64,000 nt of DNA from Pseudoalteromonas shioyasakiensis (GCA_013391845.1 CP058414.1:608501-672500); one strand, 5' to 3'. Positions 1 to 10,219 are shown, numbered from the stretch's first letter. Numbers and translations: made by a program. Notes: generated by a model from the letters alone, not told the origin.

Positions 1-327
1 AACCGCTTTTTTCATAAAGGTTTCGTTGTCGCTCCAAACAGCTGCAAGCGCAGAAGTATCACCTTTATCAGAACCCGCTACAAAAGCTTCCCAAGGCATT
101 TTTGATAGCGCTGCTGCATTGTTTGCACGCTTTTGAAAACGTTCTGCATCAAAAGGTACTTTTCCTTTTAACATATCGCCCATATCGCCAATTTGCACAC
201 GGATCATTGAAAATGCAGCCTGACGGTACTCAATTGCATCGCTTGGTTCTTCAAAAACTGAGTTTGCAGATGCACTTAGCGCCATTGTCGATAGCATAGC
301 ACCTAATACTAATTGTTTTAATTTCAT
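1..327 (-). CDS. cytochrome c' family protein, 5' part only
   Basis: The first 109 codons run off the left edge of the window. The protein opens with a Sec signal peptide (MKLKQLVLGAMLSTMALSASA). It continues with the helical start typical of cytochrome c', including DAIEYRQAAFSMIR and MPWEAF. Members are periplasmic four-helix-bundle haem proteins that bind NO or other small ligands. Their CXXCH haem motif sits at the C-terminus, here outside the window, so haem attachment cannot be confirmed. An AAAGG ribosome site precedes the ATG. The identification rests on the N-terminal half only. Confidence 0.8.
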   Translation of the reverse strand, partial: MKLKQLVLGAMLSTMALSASANSVFEEPSDAIEYRQAAFSMIRVQIGDMGDMLKGKVPFDAERFQKRANNAAALSKMPWEAFVAGSDKGDTSALAAVWSDNETFMKKAV

Positions 328-485
328 TCCTTTTGCCCCTTAAGGTGTCATAAAGATAAACTAACTGAGTTTGTATCTTAGCTTAGTGTATTATTCAAGT
401 GTATTGCGGTTAATCTTAACTTAAGTTTAATTTAGGGCGTGTTTACCTTTGTGGATTAAAATTAATCATAAAAGGTCAATACGGG

Positions 486-956
486 CTAATCATTTATATC
501 AATATCGGCGAAGATCATACCTCGGCGCATGCTTCTCGTTGCTAAGAAAACCTCGCCTAGTAAAGATAAAAAGCCACAGATTAACAGTGCCATAGCAGCG
601 ACAAAGCAGCTTGCAATTGTCACACTCAAGTTAATTGATTGGATATGTGATAAAAATAGACACATAACCACAGCGCACACTAATAAGGCACTGAGCACGC
701 TTAAACTAAACGCGATATGGATGCAGCGTGAGCGTTTCAACAATGCCCTTAGTTCTGTTGTTAGTGACTTATTGAAGTCTTCATCGGTACTGACTTTAAG
801 CTTACGTTCTAACTGTCTCGCTCGATCGGTAATACGCGCTAAGCGGTTGGAAAGTACTCCTAACGTTGCTGCAATACCTGTAATTAAAAATACCGGTGCA
901 ACCGCTGTTTGAATTACTTTTGCCATGGTAAGAATGTTGATTACTTCTGAATTCAT
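486..956 (-). CDS. DUF2721 family membrane protein
   Basis: A protein of about 156 residues with an N-terminal hydrophobic helix (about residues 13-30). A charged cytoplasmic stretch (NRLARITDRARQLERKL) follows, then two more hydrophobic helices. This matches the DUF2721 layout, whose function is unknown. A longer reading starts at a TTG at 986. I prefer the ATG at 956 because it places the first membrane helix as in relatives. The gene is monocistronic between a cytochrome c' gene and a divergent protease gene. Confidence 0.7.
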   Translation of the reverse strand: MNSEVINILTMAKVIQTAVAPVFLITGIAATLGVLSNRLARITDRARQLERKLKVSTDEDFNKSLTTELRALLKRSRCIHIAFSLSVLSALLVCAVVMCLFLSHIQSINLSVTIASCFVAAMALLICGFLSLLGEVFLATRSMRRGMIFADIDIND

Positions 957-1204
957 CTGACAGTACTCTACTTTATCAAAACTCAATACATCATATTCAT
1001 TTACAAATATTTACAACTCAAAAAATCATAATAAAGTACTTAACAAACAGTTGGTTAAAGATTTAAGCGTACTTTACGTTGTAAAAAATGTAATTGTTTT
1101 GTAACTGTAATGTTGTTCTTGCTTATGTTTCCGATTTATATTGGTGCTGAAACTTTGTTTCAATCACTATTTAGACGATAACATAACATATCCCAGGGGA
1201 ACCC

Positions 1205-4200
1205 ATGTCTAAAAATCTAATAAAAAGAACTGCAGTTGCTTTGGCTGTAACGAGTGCTATGTGCGCTAGTGCACAAGCCAATGATTTTTCTAAGTATAAT
1301 CTTGCTGGTAAAAAGTTAATTAAAGCGAGTGCGGTAACAAAAAAAGAACAAAAAGTACGCAGTGAAGCGACTAGTTGGCTAGTTAAGTTAAATGCTCCAG
1401 CATCAATTAATGCTAAAACAATGGGTGTTGATGTAGCCTCTGTTCAAGCACAAGCAAAAGTAGCGCAAGCAAGCGTAGAGCAAGCTATTAATAGCATGGA
1501 CTTACCACTTGAGGTTGTTGCAAAAACATCAACACTAGTAAGCTCAATCGTAGTTAATGGTAACAAGCAAGATGTTGCTAAGTTATTATCAAACTCTCAA
1601 GTAGAGGGTATTTACCCAGTATACGATTATGAATTGCATGTTGCTGACAGCGCTGACTATATTGAAGCGACTCCATTAGTATCTAATGGATTAGCGACAG
1701 GTGAAGGTGTTCGTGTTGCTGTTCTTGATACGGGTATCGATTACACCCATAAAGCCTTTGGTGGTGCGGGTACTGATGAAGCTTATGCTGCTGCAATTGC
1801 TGATCCTGCTTCTGTAGATTGGCCACAAGGTAAAGTATTAGGCGGTTATGACTACATCAATTATGACAACGATCCAATTGATGTGACAACTAACCACGGT
1901 ACACACGTTTCTCACTCGGTTAACGGTATTGCGCCAAACGTAGATCTATTCGTTTACTCTGTATGTAACAGTGGTTGTCCTGGTCTTGCACAACTTCTCG
2001 CGCTTGAAAGCGCAATGGACCCTGATGGTAATGGTGACATTAGCGACCGTGTTGATGTAATTAACATGTCTTTAGGTGGTGACTACGGTGATATTGCCAA
2101 TGATGCTGTTGGTCTATTCATCAACCAAGCTGTTAAGCTTGGCACAAACGTTGTAATTTCAGCGGGTAATGACGGTGCATATCCTTTCATCGTTGGTGGC
2201 CCAAGTACCACTGAGAACGCACTTTCAGTAGGTGCGATGACTCACCCTACCGGTGAAGAGTCAATTGGTAGCGGTACAATTAATGGCGAAGCAGCAATTG
2301 TTCAGCCTGCAAGCTTTGGTCCGCAAACTGCATTTAGCTACACTAATGAAAACTTGGATCTTGTTTACCCAGATGCAAACCAGACAGCGTGTGAAGCGTT
2401 TGCTGATGACGTAGATTTCACAGGTAAAGGCGTTATCATCGACCGTGGTGCATGTGCATTTACAGTTAAGGTATTAGCTGCACAAGCTAAAGGCGCTGAG
2501 TTTGTTATTATTGCAAACAACACTGATGATGGCACGCCAGCACCTATGGGTGGTTCAGATCCTGCTGTTACTATACCTTCAATAGGTGTAACGTTTGCAG
2601 CGGGTACTGCTTTAAAAGCGGGTGGTACATTCAACCTAACAGTTGAGCGTTTAGTTCTATCTGGTGCAATTGCAGACTTCACTTCGCGTGGCCCTTCAAT
2701 GGGTGGTCTATTAAAACCTGAAATTACAGCACCAGGCGTAAACATCATGACTGCTCATCCTGGTCTAGGTGATGGCCTTACTGGCGCAACAGGTACTTCA
2801 TTCTCTGGTCCTATCACAGCAGGTGCGGTGAGCTTATTAAAAGAAGCGCTACCAGAGCGTAATGCGCTTGAAATCAAAGCGACGTTAATGAACACTGCTA
2901 ACCTAAATGTGACTATGGAGCCGTTAGCAATTAACCCGGATGCAGAACTTGCGCCAATTAGTTACATCGGTGCGGGTCTTGTTGATGTAAACAAAGCTGC
3001 AAATTTACCTGTAGCTGCGTGGGCAGCTGATACTAAGCAAGCGGCACTTTCGTTTGGTTTAGTAAGTGCATCAGAAACTGTTGAGCTAACGAAAACTGTT
3101 CAAGTTAAGAACTTCTCTAATGAAGACAAAGTTTATACACTTTCTCTTGAACAACGTTATGCAGATGACGTTGAGCGTGGTTCATTCTCACTTGATTACC
3201 CAGATTCAATCACTGTTCCTGCGGGTCAAACTATGTCATTTGATGTGACAGCAACAATTGATCCGGCAACGTTACCAGAATGGACATTAACGGATGATAA
3301 TATCGGCTCACAAGATGCAACGGCTGATTTAACCAAACTAGAGCTTGATGGTGCGCTAATCTTCTCTGATGGTAGCGATGAAGCATTCCACCTTGTTTAC
3401 CATGTATTACCAAAAGCAAATGCTGCGATGAGCTTCATGCCTGTAATGACAGACAATGGTGTTGCTCATCAGATAACAAATACAGGTGCGGTAGCACTTG
3501 AACCAGTGTTTGCTCCTACTGTAATGACTGATGATGTAGATGAAGACCAACGTTTTGATTTAGTGGGTGCATCTATTGAAACATTTGCAGTACCAACAGA
3601 TATCTGTGATAGCGGCTATGTTACATTAACCACGATGGTTATGAATGAAGGTATTACACACTCTTACGTGGGTGGTTTCATGGCTGACTTCGATATTGAC
3701 CAAGATGGTACATACGATGTTACAGTGCAAAATGGTAAACTAGAGTGGTTCTATGATGTAGAGCCGGGTACTGCGATTACCTTTACTCACGGCTATGGCA
3801 GCTCTTCGGGTAACCTCAACAATGTTTATCAAATTATTGGTAACAACCACCTTACAATGCAAAGCTGTCTAGGCGCATTTGGCCTTACTGCTGATGATAT
3901 TGGTAAAGCGACTGCAAATGTACGTTTCCGTACAGAAGAAGAAACGTGGACGCCAATTGCATCAGGTGAAGGTGATGTTGCAATGGGTACATATACATTT
4001 ACTGATGCATCAAGTGACGTATATGCAGCACTTGTTGATGAAGCTGGTGAAGTCGTTAGCTCATTAGAACCAGGTGCTTCTGCAACATTATTGAATGCTG
4101 GTGCAGACTTCATGATCTTATCTGACTCAGGTTCAAAAGCGTTCGCAGCAACACCAAGCGAAGATGCTAACGTTGCTCCAGTTCTTGCTGACGCGTCATT

Positions 4201-4906
4201 CTCTGTAGACGAAAACACAGCGGTAGATACTGTGATTGGTTCACTAGAAGCAACTTATGGTGCTGAGCTTGCTAACCCAATCGCTGAATATATTGTAGTT
4301 AATTCTACTTCTACAGCTGTTTCAGTGACTGCATCAGGTGATGTTGTTGTTATGAATAGCGACATGCTTGACTACGATGCTGGCATGATGAGTATTGAAC
4401 TTGAAGTTGTTGCAGTAGATTCTGCAGGCAATATCTCTGAGCCAGCGATGGTGACTGTTGAGGTAATGAACGTTGCTGACGAGCCAGAAGAAGTTAACCC
4501 TGTGATCGATGCTGAGCTTGGTGAATTCACGGTTCAAGAAAACGCTGCGGAAGGTACTGTAATTGGCACTGTGACTGCGACTGACCCAGATGCAGACCTG
4601 ACTCCTATCGCAACATATGAAGTGACAGGTAGTGATAGCATCAGCATCAGTGATGCGGGTGAGTTAATGGTTGCTGGCGCTATCGATTATGAGCAAACAA
4701 CCTCTATCGAAGTATCAGTAACTGCGGTTGACTCTGCAGGCAACATGTCAGAAGCGGTTACTATTACTATTGCAGTGACACAAGACCCGGCAGAAGATGT
4801 TGTAGCTGAAGAACCAGCGAAGAAAAAATCTTCTTCAGGTTCACTAGCATGGTTAACATTACTTGCTGCACCGTTCGCATTTATGCGTCGTCGTAAGCAA
4901 AAGTAA
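1205..4906 (+). CDS. secreted S8 subtilisin-like serine protease with PA and cadherin-like domains
   Basis: A 1233-residue exported endopeptidase. The order is: Sec signal peptide (1-25), I9-type propeptide (about 50-150), and an S8 catalytic domain with Asp175 (VLDTG), His231 (NHGTH) and Ser532 (GTSFSG). A PA insert lies between His and Ser (about 390-480), followed by beta-rich modules and two cadherin-like repeats (about 995-1200). The C-terminus is SSSGSLAWLTLL...FMRRRKQK, a small-residue motif, a hydrophobic segment and a basic tail. This resembles the GlyGly-CTERM sorting signal that rhombosortase processes in type II-secreted marine proteases. All catalytic residues are present. A good CAGGGGA ribosome site precedes the ATG. 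The likely role is digestion of extracellular protein. The sorting call is inference, because the Gly-Gly pair itself is replaced by Ser-Gly-Ser. Confidence 0.93.
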   Translation: MSKNLIKRTAVALAVTSAMCASAQANDFSKYNLAGKKLIKASAVTKKEQKVRSEATSWLVKLNAPASINAKTMGVDVASVQAQAKVAQASVEQAINSMDLPLEVVAKTSTLVSSIVVNGNKQDVAKLLSNSQVEGIYPVYDYELHVADSADYIEATPLVSNGLATGEGVRVAVLDTGIDYTHKAFGGAGTDEAYAAAIADPASVDWPQGKVLGGYDYINYDNDPIDVTTNHGTHVSHSVNGIAPNVDLFVYSVCNSGCPGLAQLLALESAMDPDGNGDISDRVDVINMSLGGDYGDIANDAVGLFINQAVKLGTNVVISAGNDGAYPFIVGGPSTTENALSVGAMTHPTGEESIGSGTINGEAAIVQPASFGPQTAFSYTNENLDLVYPDANQTACEAFADDVDFTGKGVIIDRGACAFTVKVLAAQAKGAEFVIIANNTDDGTPAPMGGSDPAVTIPSIGVTFAAGTALKAGGTFNLTVERLVLSGAIADFTSRGPSMGGLLKPEITAPGVNIMTAHPGLGDGLTGATGTSFSGPITAGAVSLLKEALPERNALEIKATLMNTANLNVTMEPLAINPDAELAPISYIGAGLVDVNKAANLPVAAWAADTKQAALSFGLVSASETVELTKTVQVKNFSNEDKVYTLSLEQRYADDVERGSFSLDYPDSITVPAGQTMSFDVTATIDPATLPEWTLTDDNIGSQDATADLTKLELDGALIFSDGSDEAFHLVYHVLPKANAAMSFMPVMTDNGVAHQITNTGAVALEPVFAPTVMTDDVDEDQRFDLVGASIETFAVPTDICDSGYVTLTTMVMNEGITHSYVGGFMADFDIDQDGTYDVTVQNGKLEWFYDVEPGTAITFTHGYGSSSGNLNNVYQIIGNNHLTMQSCLGAFGLTADDIGKATANVRFRTEEETWTPIASGEGDVAMGTYTFTDASSDVYAALVDEAGEVVSSLEPGASATLLNAGADFMILSDSGSKAFAATPSEDANVAPVLADASFSVDENTAVDTVIGSLEATYGAELANPIAEYIVVNSTSTAVSVTASGDVVVMNSDMLDYDAGMMSIELEVVAVDSAGNISEPAMVTVEVMNVADEPEEVNPVIDAELGEFTVQENAAEGTVIGTVTATDPDADLTPIATYEVTGSDSISISDAGELMVAGAIDYEQTTSIEVSVTAVDSAGNMSEAVTITIAVTQDPAEDVVAEEPAKKKSSSGSLAWLTLLAAPFAFMRRRKQK

Positions 4907-4930
4907 TTACTTGATAAGTAAACAATAAAA

Positions 4931-4951
4931 GGGAGCTTCGGCTCCCTTTTT
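4931..4951 (+). terminator. intrinsic terminator of the S8 protease gene
   Basis: A perfect GGGAGC stem with a TTCG tetraloop and GCTCCC, followed by TTTTT. It lies 25 bases after the protease stop codon. Confidence 0.92.
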
Positions 4952-5035
4952 ACATTGCTTCACAAAGGCTACTTATATGTTGCCGTTTTTTTACTTATAT
5001 TGGAGACAGAATAATAAAACTAATACAGGAATCCC

Positions 5036-7201
5036 ATGAAAGTTGGCCATTCACTTTGCCTTGCGGCACTCTCTTTAGCTGTTCTATCAGCGTGTAATAA
5101 AGTCCCAGATAATAAAGAGCAAGCCGTTATAACAGAGCAAGTTCAGGTTGTAGCTCCGCTTGCTAAAAAAATACCTCATGAAATGACCATTCATGGTGAC
5201 ACACGTATCGATAACTACTACTGGATGCGTGATGATGAGCGCAAAGATGCCGCTGTTATTACCCATTTAAATGCAGAAAATGCGTATGTTGAAAGCAAGC
5301 TGGCACATACTCAAACGCTACAAAACACCTTGTTCGAAGAGCTTAAAGGACGTATTGAAAAGGATGACGATACCGTACCGACAAAAAAAGGCGATTATTA
5401 CTACTTCTCACAAACGCGCGGTGATGACGAATACCCAGTGTATGTGCGCAGCAAAGATGGCCAAGGAGAGGATAAGCAGGTTATCTTAAATGTGAATGAG
5501 CTGGCTAAAAATCATGACTATTTTGCCGTAACAGGTTTAGCTGTCAGCCCAAATGGCAATTTGCTGGCTTATGGTGAAGACACTGTGAGTCGCCGTATTT
5601 ACACAATTAAAGTAAAAGATTTAACCACAGGTAAAATGCTCACAGAAAGCCTTGAAGGCACGGAAGGTGATGTAGTCTGGGCAAATGACAACAAAACCTT
5701 TTACTACATCAAAAAAGACCTACAAACGCTGTTAGGCTACCAAGTATATCGCCATACGCTAGGCACCCCGCAAGCCGACGACGAACTCGTTTACGAAGAG
5801 AAAAACACCAGTTACTACACCAGTATTTATAAGAGTAAAGACCAACAAGAAATCTATATTAGTCATGGCAGCACCAGTGCTTCGGGTGTCTCGGTTATTG
5901 ATGCTAATGATGTCAAAGCAATGCCAAAACGTTTTATTGAACGCGAAGCAGGGCTTGAATATGACATCAAAAAGTTAGGTGATTGGTATTACATCGTTAC
6001 TAATTTAAATGCTGTTAACTTCCAACTGATGAAAGTGCATCGCGATAAAGCTCATGATAAAGCACAATGGCAAACGATAATTGCTGGTCGTGATAACGTG
6101 AAACTTGAAGGCATTGAGTTATTTAACAATCATTTAGTTTACGAAGAGCGAGAAATGGGGCAAACCCGAATCACTATTCGCGACCTTCGTAACCAACAAG
6201 AGCAAGTCGTTGCGTTTAATGACCCAACTTATATGGTCTTTAGTTATGGTAATCGTGAGTTAGATAACCCTAACTTACGTGTTTACTATTCAAGTATGAC
6301 GACGCCAGGCAGCAGCTACGATATCAACCTAGAAAGTGGCGAAAAAACACTGCTTAAACAGCGTAAAGTGTTAGGTGATTTTAACCCTGACAACTATGCC
6401 TCTGAGCGAGTTTATGTGACTACCCGAGATGGTGTCGATGTTCCTGTTAGCCTTGTTTATCGTAAAGACAAGTTCAAAAAAGACGGCTCTAATCCGCTTA
6501 TGCAATATGGTTATGGTTCGTATGGTGCGACCATGGATCCGAGCTTTTCAAGTTCACGCTTAAGTTTGCTTGATCGTGGTTTTGTGTTTGCGATTGCGCA
6601 TATTCGTGGCTCGCAAATGCTGGGTCGCCCTTGGTACGAAGACGGCAAGTTGCTGAAGAAACAAAACACCTTTAATGATTTTATAGATGTGACTAAGTCT
6701 CTAGCTGCTCAAAAGTATGCTGATAAAGATAATATTTTTGCCATGGGTGGCAGTGCGGGTGGCTTGCTAATGGGGGCTGTTGTTAATCAAGCGCCTGAGC
6801 TATATAAAGGGGTGATTGCCGCAGTACCCTTTGTTGATGTAGTTACGACTATGCTTGATGCCAGCTTACCACTCACAACGAATGAGTATGACGAGTGGGG
6901 TAACCCGAACGATAAAGTCTATTATGATTACATGCTGTCATATTCGCCGTACGACCAAGTTAAGAAGCAGGCTTACCCAAATATGTTAGTTACTACCGGT
7001 TTGCACGACTCACAAGTGCAGTATTTTGAGCCGGCAAAATGGGTTGCTAAGCTACGTGAATATAAAACCGATGATAACCTGTTGCTGTTCAAAACTGACA
7101 TGGAAGCAGGGCATGGCGGTGCTTCTGGGCGCTTTAAAAGCTTGCAAGATACCGCTTTATATTACGCCTTTATGCTCGATTTGGCGGGTATCGAAAAATA
7201 A
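5036..7201 (+). CDS. ptrB: oligopeptidase B-like S9A peptidase, predicted lipoprotein
   Basis: A 721-residue S9A serine peptidase, which cleaves short peptides (oligopeptidase B types after Arg or Lys). A beta-propeller fills the first two thirds and an alpha/beta hydrolase domain follows. Visible catalytic residues are Ser573 (GGSAGG), Asp658 (GLHDSQV) and His693 (AGHGG). The early IDNYYWMRDD motif is typical of the family. The N-terminus has a signal peptide with lipobox LSAC, so the protein should be membrane-anchored. Classical cytosolic E. coli PtrB lacks this and is about 35 residues shorter. The gene stands alone between the protease terminator and a convergent histidine kinase gene. 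Exact specificity cannot be read from sequence. Confidence 0.88.
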   Translation: MKVGHSLCLAALSLAVLSACNKVPDNKEQAVITEQVQVVAPLAKKIPHEMTIHGDTRIDNYYWMRDDERKDAAVITHLNAENAYVESKLAHTQTLQNTLFEELKGRIEKDDDTVPTKKGDYYYFSQTRGDDEYPVYVRSKDGQGEDKQVILNVNELAKNHDYFAVTGLAVSPNGNLLAYGEDTVSRRIYTIKVKDLTTGKMLTESLEGTEGDVVWANDNKTFYYIKKDLQTLLGYQVYRHTLGTPQADDELVYEEKNTSYYTSIYKSKDQQEIYISHGSTSASGVSVIDANDVKAMPKRFIEREAGLEYDIKKLGDWYYIVTNLNAVNFQLMKVHRDKAHDKAQWQTIIAGRDNVKLEGIELFNNHLVYEEREMGQTRITIRDLRNQQEQVVAFNDPTYMVFSYGNRELDNPNLRVYYSSMTTPGSSYDINLESGEKTLLKQRKVLGDFNPDNYASERVYVTTRDGVDVPVSLVYRKDKFKKDGSNPLMQYGYGSYGATMDPSFSSSRLSLLDRGFVFAIAHIRGSQMLGRPWYEDGKLLKKQNTFNDFIDVTKSLAAQKYADKDNIFAMGGSAGGLLMGAVVNQAPELYKGVIAAVPFVDVVTTMLDASLPLTTNEYDEWGNPNDKVYYDYMLSYSPYDQVKKQAYPNMLVTTGLHDSQVQYFEPAKWVAKLREYKTDDNLLLFKTDMEAGHGGASGRFKSLQDTALYYAFMLDLAGIEK

Positions 7202-7222
7202 TAACAACACAGGCATCCGTGA

Positions 7223-8698
7223 TTAAGCGGGTGCCTGCATAGCTAAATTAAAACGAAATTCACTGCCTTTTCCTAAGGTACTTTTTACGTTTATTTCACT
7301 ATCCATTAGGGTGAGCAGTTGCTTGCAAATAGCGAGCCCTAAGCCTGTTGAGCCTCGTTTTATACTATTACGCGCCTGATAGTGAGGTTCGAAAATCGCA
7401 TTGAGTTCATCCTCATGAATACCAACCCCGGTATCAGACACTGCCACGTATAACTGATCACTTTGTTGGCTAACCTTAACGGCAATTTCACCGCCATTTG
7501 GTGTGTGCCGAATGGCATTTTCGATTAAGTTTGTAAGCACCCGCTCTAATTTTGCGATGTCTGCCGTCACGGTAAAATCGCAAATTTCGGGAATAACCTT
7601 GAGTGAAATTCCTGCTGATTGCGCTGTTAGAGCAAGCTTTGCTACACAATCATAAATCAACTCGCCCAAATTAAAGGTCTCGGATTGTATTTTTACTTGG
7701 CCGCATTCTAAATTAGCCAATTCAAAAATTTGCTCAATCAGCTGTTTTAGTTGCTGGCAATTATCCATTGCAAGGTTGAGATAATGACGTTGCTCAGGCT
7801 CGTTTAAGTGGCTATTCGGTTTATTGATCACCTCCAGAAAGCCGTGCAGTGAAGATAGCGGCGTACGTAAATCGTGTGATAAGTGAGTGAGTAACTCTCG
7901 GCGTTGTTTATCGGCTTGCTGTAATGACTGAAACTGCTCATCAATACGCGCCAGCATGGCGTTGACGCCTTTACTTAAATTGCCTATTTCATCATGAGCT
8001 GTGTAGCTAGAATCCAATGACATTTTGGTTAGGCTGTAGTTAGCCGCTTCTATTTTATTAAGCTCTTTATTGAGTTTTTTTAGTGGTAAGGTGAAAAACC
8101 GAAATAACAGCAACATCGCAATAAAGAGCGCAACTAAGGCGGCTACAAACCACATAGCGGCAAGCCAAAGGTTATCATTGGCTTTAATGTTTTTAAGGGT
8201 TGTATCGTAATCTTGCCCGCCAATAATCACGTATAAATAGCCTTGCAGCTGTTGCTGATTATGAACCGACGCAGTTGAAAATATTTTTACGCCATCTTTG
8301 CTGCGCGGATCGTCACCATAAATCGGTGTGGCAGTTGGGTCTTCAATTAGTTTCTGTATTGGGCCTAAGTTTATTTGTTGCCTAACGACTTGCCCCGGCT
8401 TGGCTGAATAAGTCAGTAAATGACCTTCAGGGTCTACAAAATAAAACTCAAAAGCTGGGCCAAGTATCATTAGTGTGTGGAATAGGTTTTCTAGCGCATC
8501 ATAGTCATACACACCTTGTTTGATCAGTGGATTGTCGTGCACTAAATGCTCGGCTAGTTGGAGGTGCAAGTTTTGCTGGGCATGGTGTACAGAGCTTTGC
8601 TCTAATTGCTTGCTCCAATTTAAAACCAGCGCACATAACAGGCTAAAAATAAGCACCAATGACCAAGCAAGTTTTTGATAAAGCGTCATTGATTTCAT
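7223..8698 (-). CDS. sensor histidine kinase (HAMP-HisKA-HATPase), partner of the adjacent regulator
   Basis: A 491-residue membrane kinase. There is a transmembrane helix at about 9-28, a periplasmic sensor of about 150 residues with no recognised ligand motif, and a second helix at about 178-200. A HAMP linker follows, then HisKA with phospho-acceptor His275 (LSHDLRTPL). The ATPase domain has an N box (NLIENAIRH) and G boxes (DTGVGI, STGLGLAI). The start codon overlaps the regulator's stop (TAATG), indicating translational coupling. It is the last gene of the spondin-spondin-regulator-kinase operon, so its signal probably relates to the envelope or to those exported proteins. That link is inference. 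Confidence 0.93.
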   Translation of the reverse strand: MKSMTLYQKLAWSLVLIFSLLCALVLNWSKQLEQSSVHHAQQNLHLQLAEHLVHDNPLIKQGVYDYDALENLFHTLMILGPAFEFYFVDPEGHLLTYSAKPGQVVRQQINLGPIQKLIEDPTATPIYGDDPRSKDGVKIFSTASVHNQQQLQGYLYVIIGGQDYDTTLKNIKANDNLWLAAMWFVAALVALFIAMLLLFRFFTLPLKKLNKELNKIEAANYSLTKMSLDSSYTAHDEIGNLSKGVNAMLARIDEQFQSLQQADKQRRELLTHLSHDLRTPLSSLHGFLEVINKPNSHLNEPEQRHYLNLAMDNCQQLKQLIEQIFELANLECGQVKIQSETFNLGELIYDCVAKLALTAQSAGISLKVIPEICDFTVTADIAKLERVLTNLIENAIRHTPNGGEIAVKVSQQSDQLYVAVSDTGVGIHEDELNAIFEPHYQARNSIKRGSTGLGLAICKQLLTLMDSEINVKSTLGKGSEFRFNLAMQAPA

Positions 8699-9423
8699 TA
8701 GCTTGCACTCAACTGACCTGGATTTAGTTTATAACCTACACCCCAGACTGTTTCTATAAAGGTTGCTGGGTGATGCTGCTCAAATTTACTACGTAAACGG
8801 TTTATATGAGAATTGACTGTATGCTCGTAGCCGCTGTGTTGATAACCCCATACTTGGTCAAGTAACTGTTGGCGACTAAAAACATGATTTGGGTGCTTGG
8901 CAAAGTAAACGAGTAAATCAAATTCGGTAGCGGTTAAGTTAATTGCCTTATCAGCTAAAAATGCTTGGTGGCTGGTAAATTCAATGTGAAGCTCTCCAAG
9001 TTGAATTGCCGCTTGAGCGCTGTCTTCATGATGTGATTGGGCTGCTATCAGTTGCGACCTATGCCGTAATTGAGTTTTTATTCGTGCTTGTAACTCTCTA
9101 GCGAAAAAAGGTTTGCAAATGTAATCATCAGCGCCCATTTCCAGACCAATCACTCTGTCCATGTCACTACTGAGTGCGGTTAGTAAAATAACAGCAATGC
9201 TTGGGTAGTGCTCTTTAATTTTGCGACATAAGCTCAAGCCATCCATTTGTGGTAGGTTGATATCGAGCAGTACTAAGCCATAGCTCGAGCTGGCAAGCTT
9301 CTTTATTGCAGCCTCTGCGCTCGATGCTTCATCAATATGTAAGTTCAGGCAGTGTAATTGCGTGCTGATAAGTTGGCGTATTGCTCTATCATCTTCGACG
9401 ATTAATAATTTTTCTTGGCGCAT
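8698..9423 (-). CDS. OmpR/PhoB-family response regulator
   Basis: A 241-residue regulator. The receiver domain has the acidic pocket (Asp11, Asp12), phospho-acceptor Asp54 (LLDINLP) and the conserved Thr/Lys region. A winged-helix Trans_reg_C domain begins at about residue 140 and contains FDLLVYFAKHPNHVFSRQQL and the recognition helix around HINRLRSKFE. It overlaps the kinase gene by one base and lies 58 bases after a spondin-domain gene. An 11-bp-periodic direct repeat upstream of the operon is a plausible binding site, implying autoregulation. Confidence 0.95.
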   Translation of the reverse strand: MRQEKLLIVEDDRAIRQLISTQLHCLNLHIDEASSAEAAIKKLASSSYGLVLLDINLPQMDGLSLCRKIKEHYPSIAVILLTALSSDMDRVIGLEMGADDYICKPFFARELQARIKTQLRHRSQLIAAQSHHEDSAQAAIQLGELHIEFTSHQAFLADKAINLTATEFDLLVYFAKHPNHVFSRQQLLDQVWGYQHSGYEHTVNSHINRLRSKFEQHHPATFIETVWGVGYKLNPGQLSAS

Positions 9424-9481
9424 TGCTTACTCCAAATCACAGAGGCACATCCTTATAACCTCGGTGTAAGGAGTGCGATTA

Positions 9482-10210
9482 TTATTGCGTCCGCGTTATC
9501 TTGATCCGAGCAACCGGGTTATCAAACTTATGCTGGCTAGTGAGCACTGAGTTTGCAAGGCCATCATCTTGACTAACCACACCTGGGTGCATTGCAACAC
9601 GGTTAGTATCGTCGCGCATTTCGTTGTAACCTTCGCCTGAGTCAGCAGGACCAGGGATCGTGCCTTGTGCTTCAGAGTTAGCTTCTGTGCCTGCATCATA
9701 GGCAAAACTAGTGCGAGACAGTGACTCATTAACCGCTAACGAAGACACGTCTATAGCATTAAGACCGGTAAACGCGTCATTTGTATTCACCAACATGGTT
9801 GCTAAGCTGATTTTTAATGAATCAAGCTCACCTGTCGTCAGGGTCAATGTGACTTGCTCCCCAGGTGGTAATGGGCTTTCGTCGGAAGCTGCTTGCATTG
9901 TCATTTCTGCAGCGAGTAGCTCGCTGTTATCGCCGCCTTCAGCAATAATTTCAAGAGCTTCAGATGCTGGCTCGCCAATTTGCCAAAGCATGCCTTCTGT
10001 GTGAGCAATCACAGCAATAGGAGAAAATGGCTGGGCAGCAGTGAGGTTGACTACCTCCACCATAAATTGATGATTTGTCGCCATCTCACCCATTTCCATT
10101 GTCATTTCTTCAAGCGCTTCATCCATGTTGTCTGATGATTTATCTGAATCCCCACAGGCTGCAAGGCCGGCGCTCAATGCGAGGATAATTAAGCTTTTTG
10201 AAAAGCGCAT
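9482..10210 (-). CDS. spondin-domain lipoprotein
   Basis: A 242-residue exported protein. The signal peptide ends in a LAAC lipobox, followed by an acidic, Ser-rich linker. A spondin_N-like domain (about 50-242) starts VVNLTAAQPFSPIAV and contains FAYDAGTEANSE, a HPG motif and a terminal NPVARIKIT strand. Spondin domains are best known from eukaryotic matrix proteins and occur in many marine bacterial surface proteins of unknown role. It is a paralogue of the gene 9 bases upstream, sharing the DAGTEAN, HPG and NPVA blocks. It is co-directional with the downstream regulator and kinase. An alternative frame across its 3' half is a shadow. Confidence 0.82.
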   Translation of the reverse strand: MRFSKSLIILALSAGLAACGDSDKSSDNMDEALEEMTMEMGEMATNHQFMVEVVNLTAAQPFSPIAVIAHTEGMLWQIGEPASEALEIIAEGGDNSELLAAEMTMQAASDESPLPPGEQVTLTLTTGELDSLKISLATMLVNTNDAFTGLNAIDVSSLAVNESLSRTSFAYDAGTEANSEAQGTIPGPADSGEGYNEMRDDTNRVAMHPGVVSQDDGLANSVLTSQHKFDNPVARIKITRTQ

Positions 10211-10219
10211 AATAACCTC

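Noticed and set aside
9496..9729. Second open frame within the spondin lipoprotein gene
   Set aside because: It lies wholly inside a gene with a clear family match and signal peptide, has no domain of its own, and is a frame shadow.
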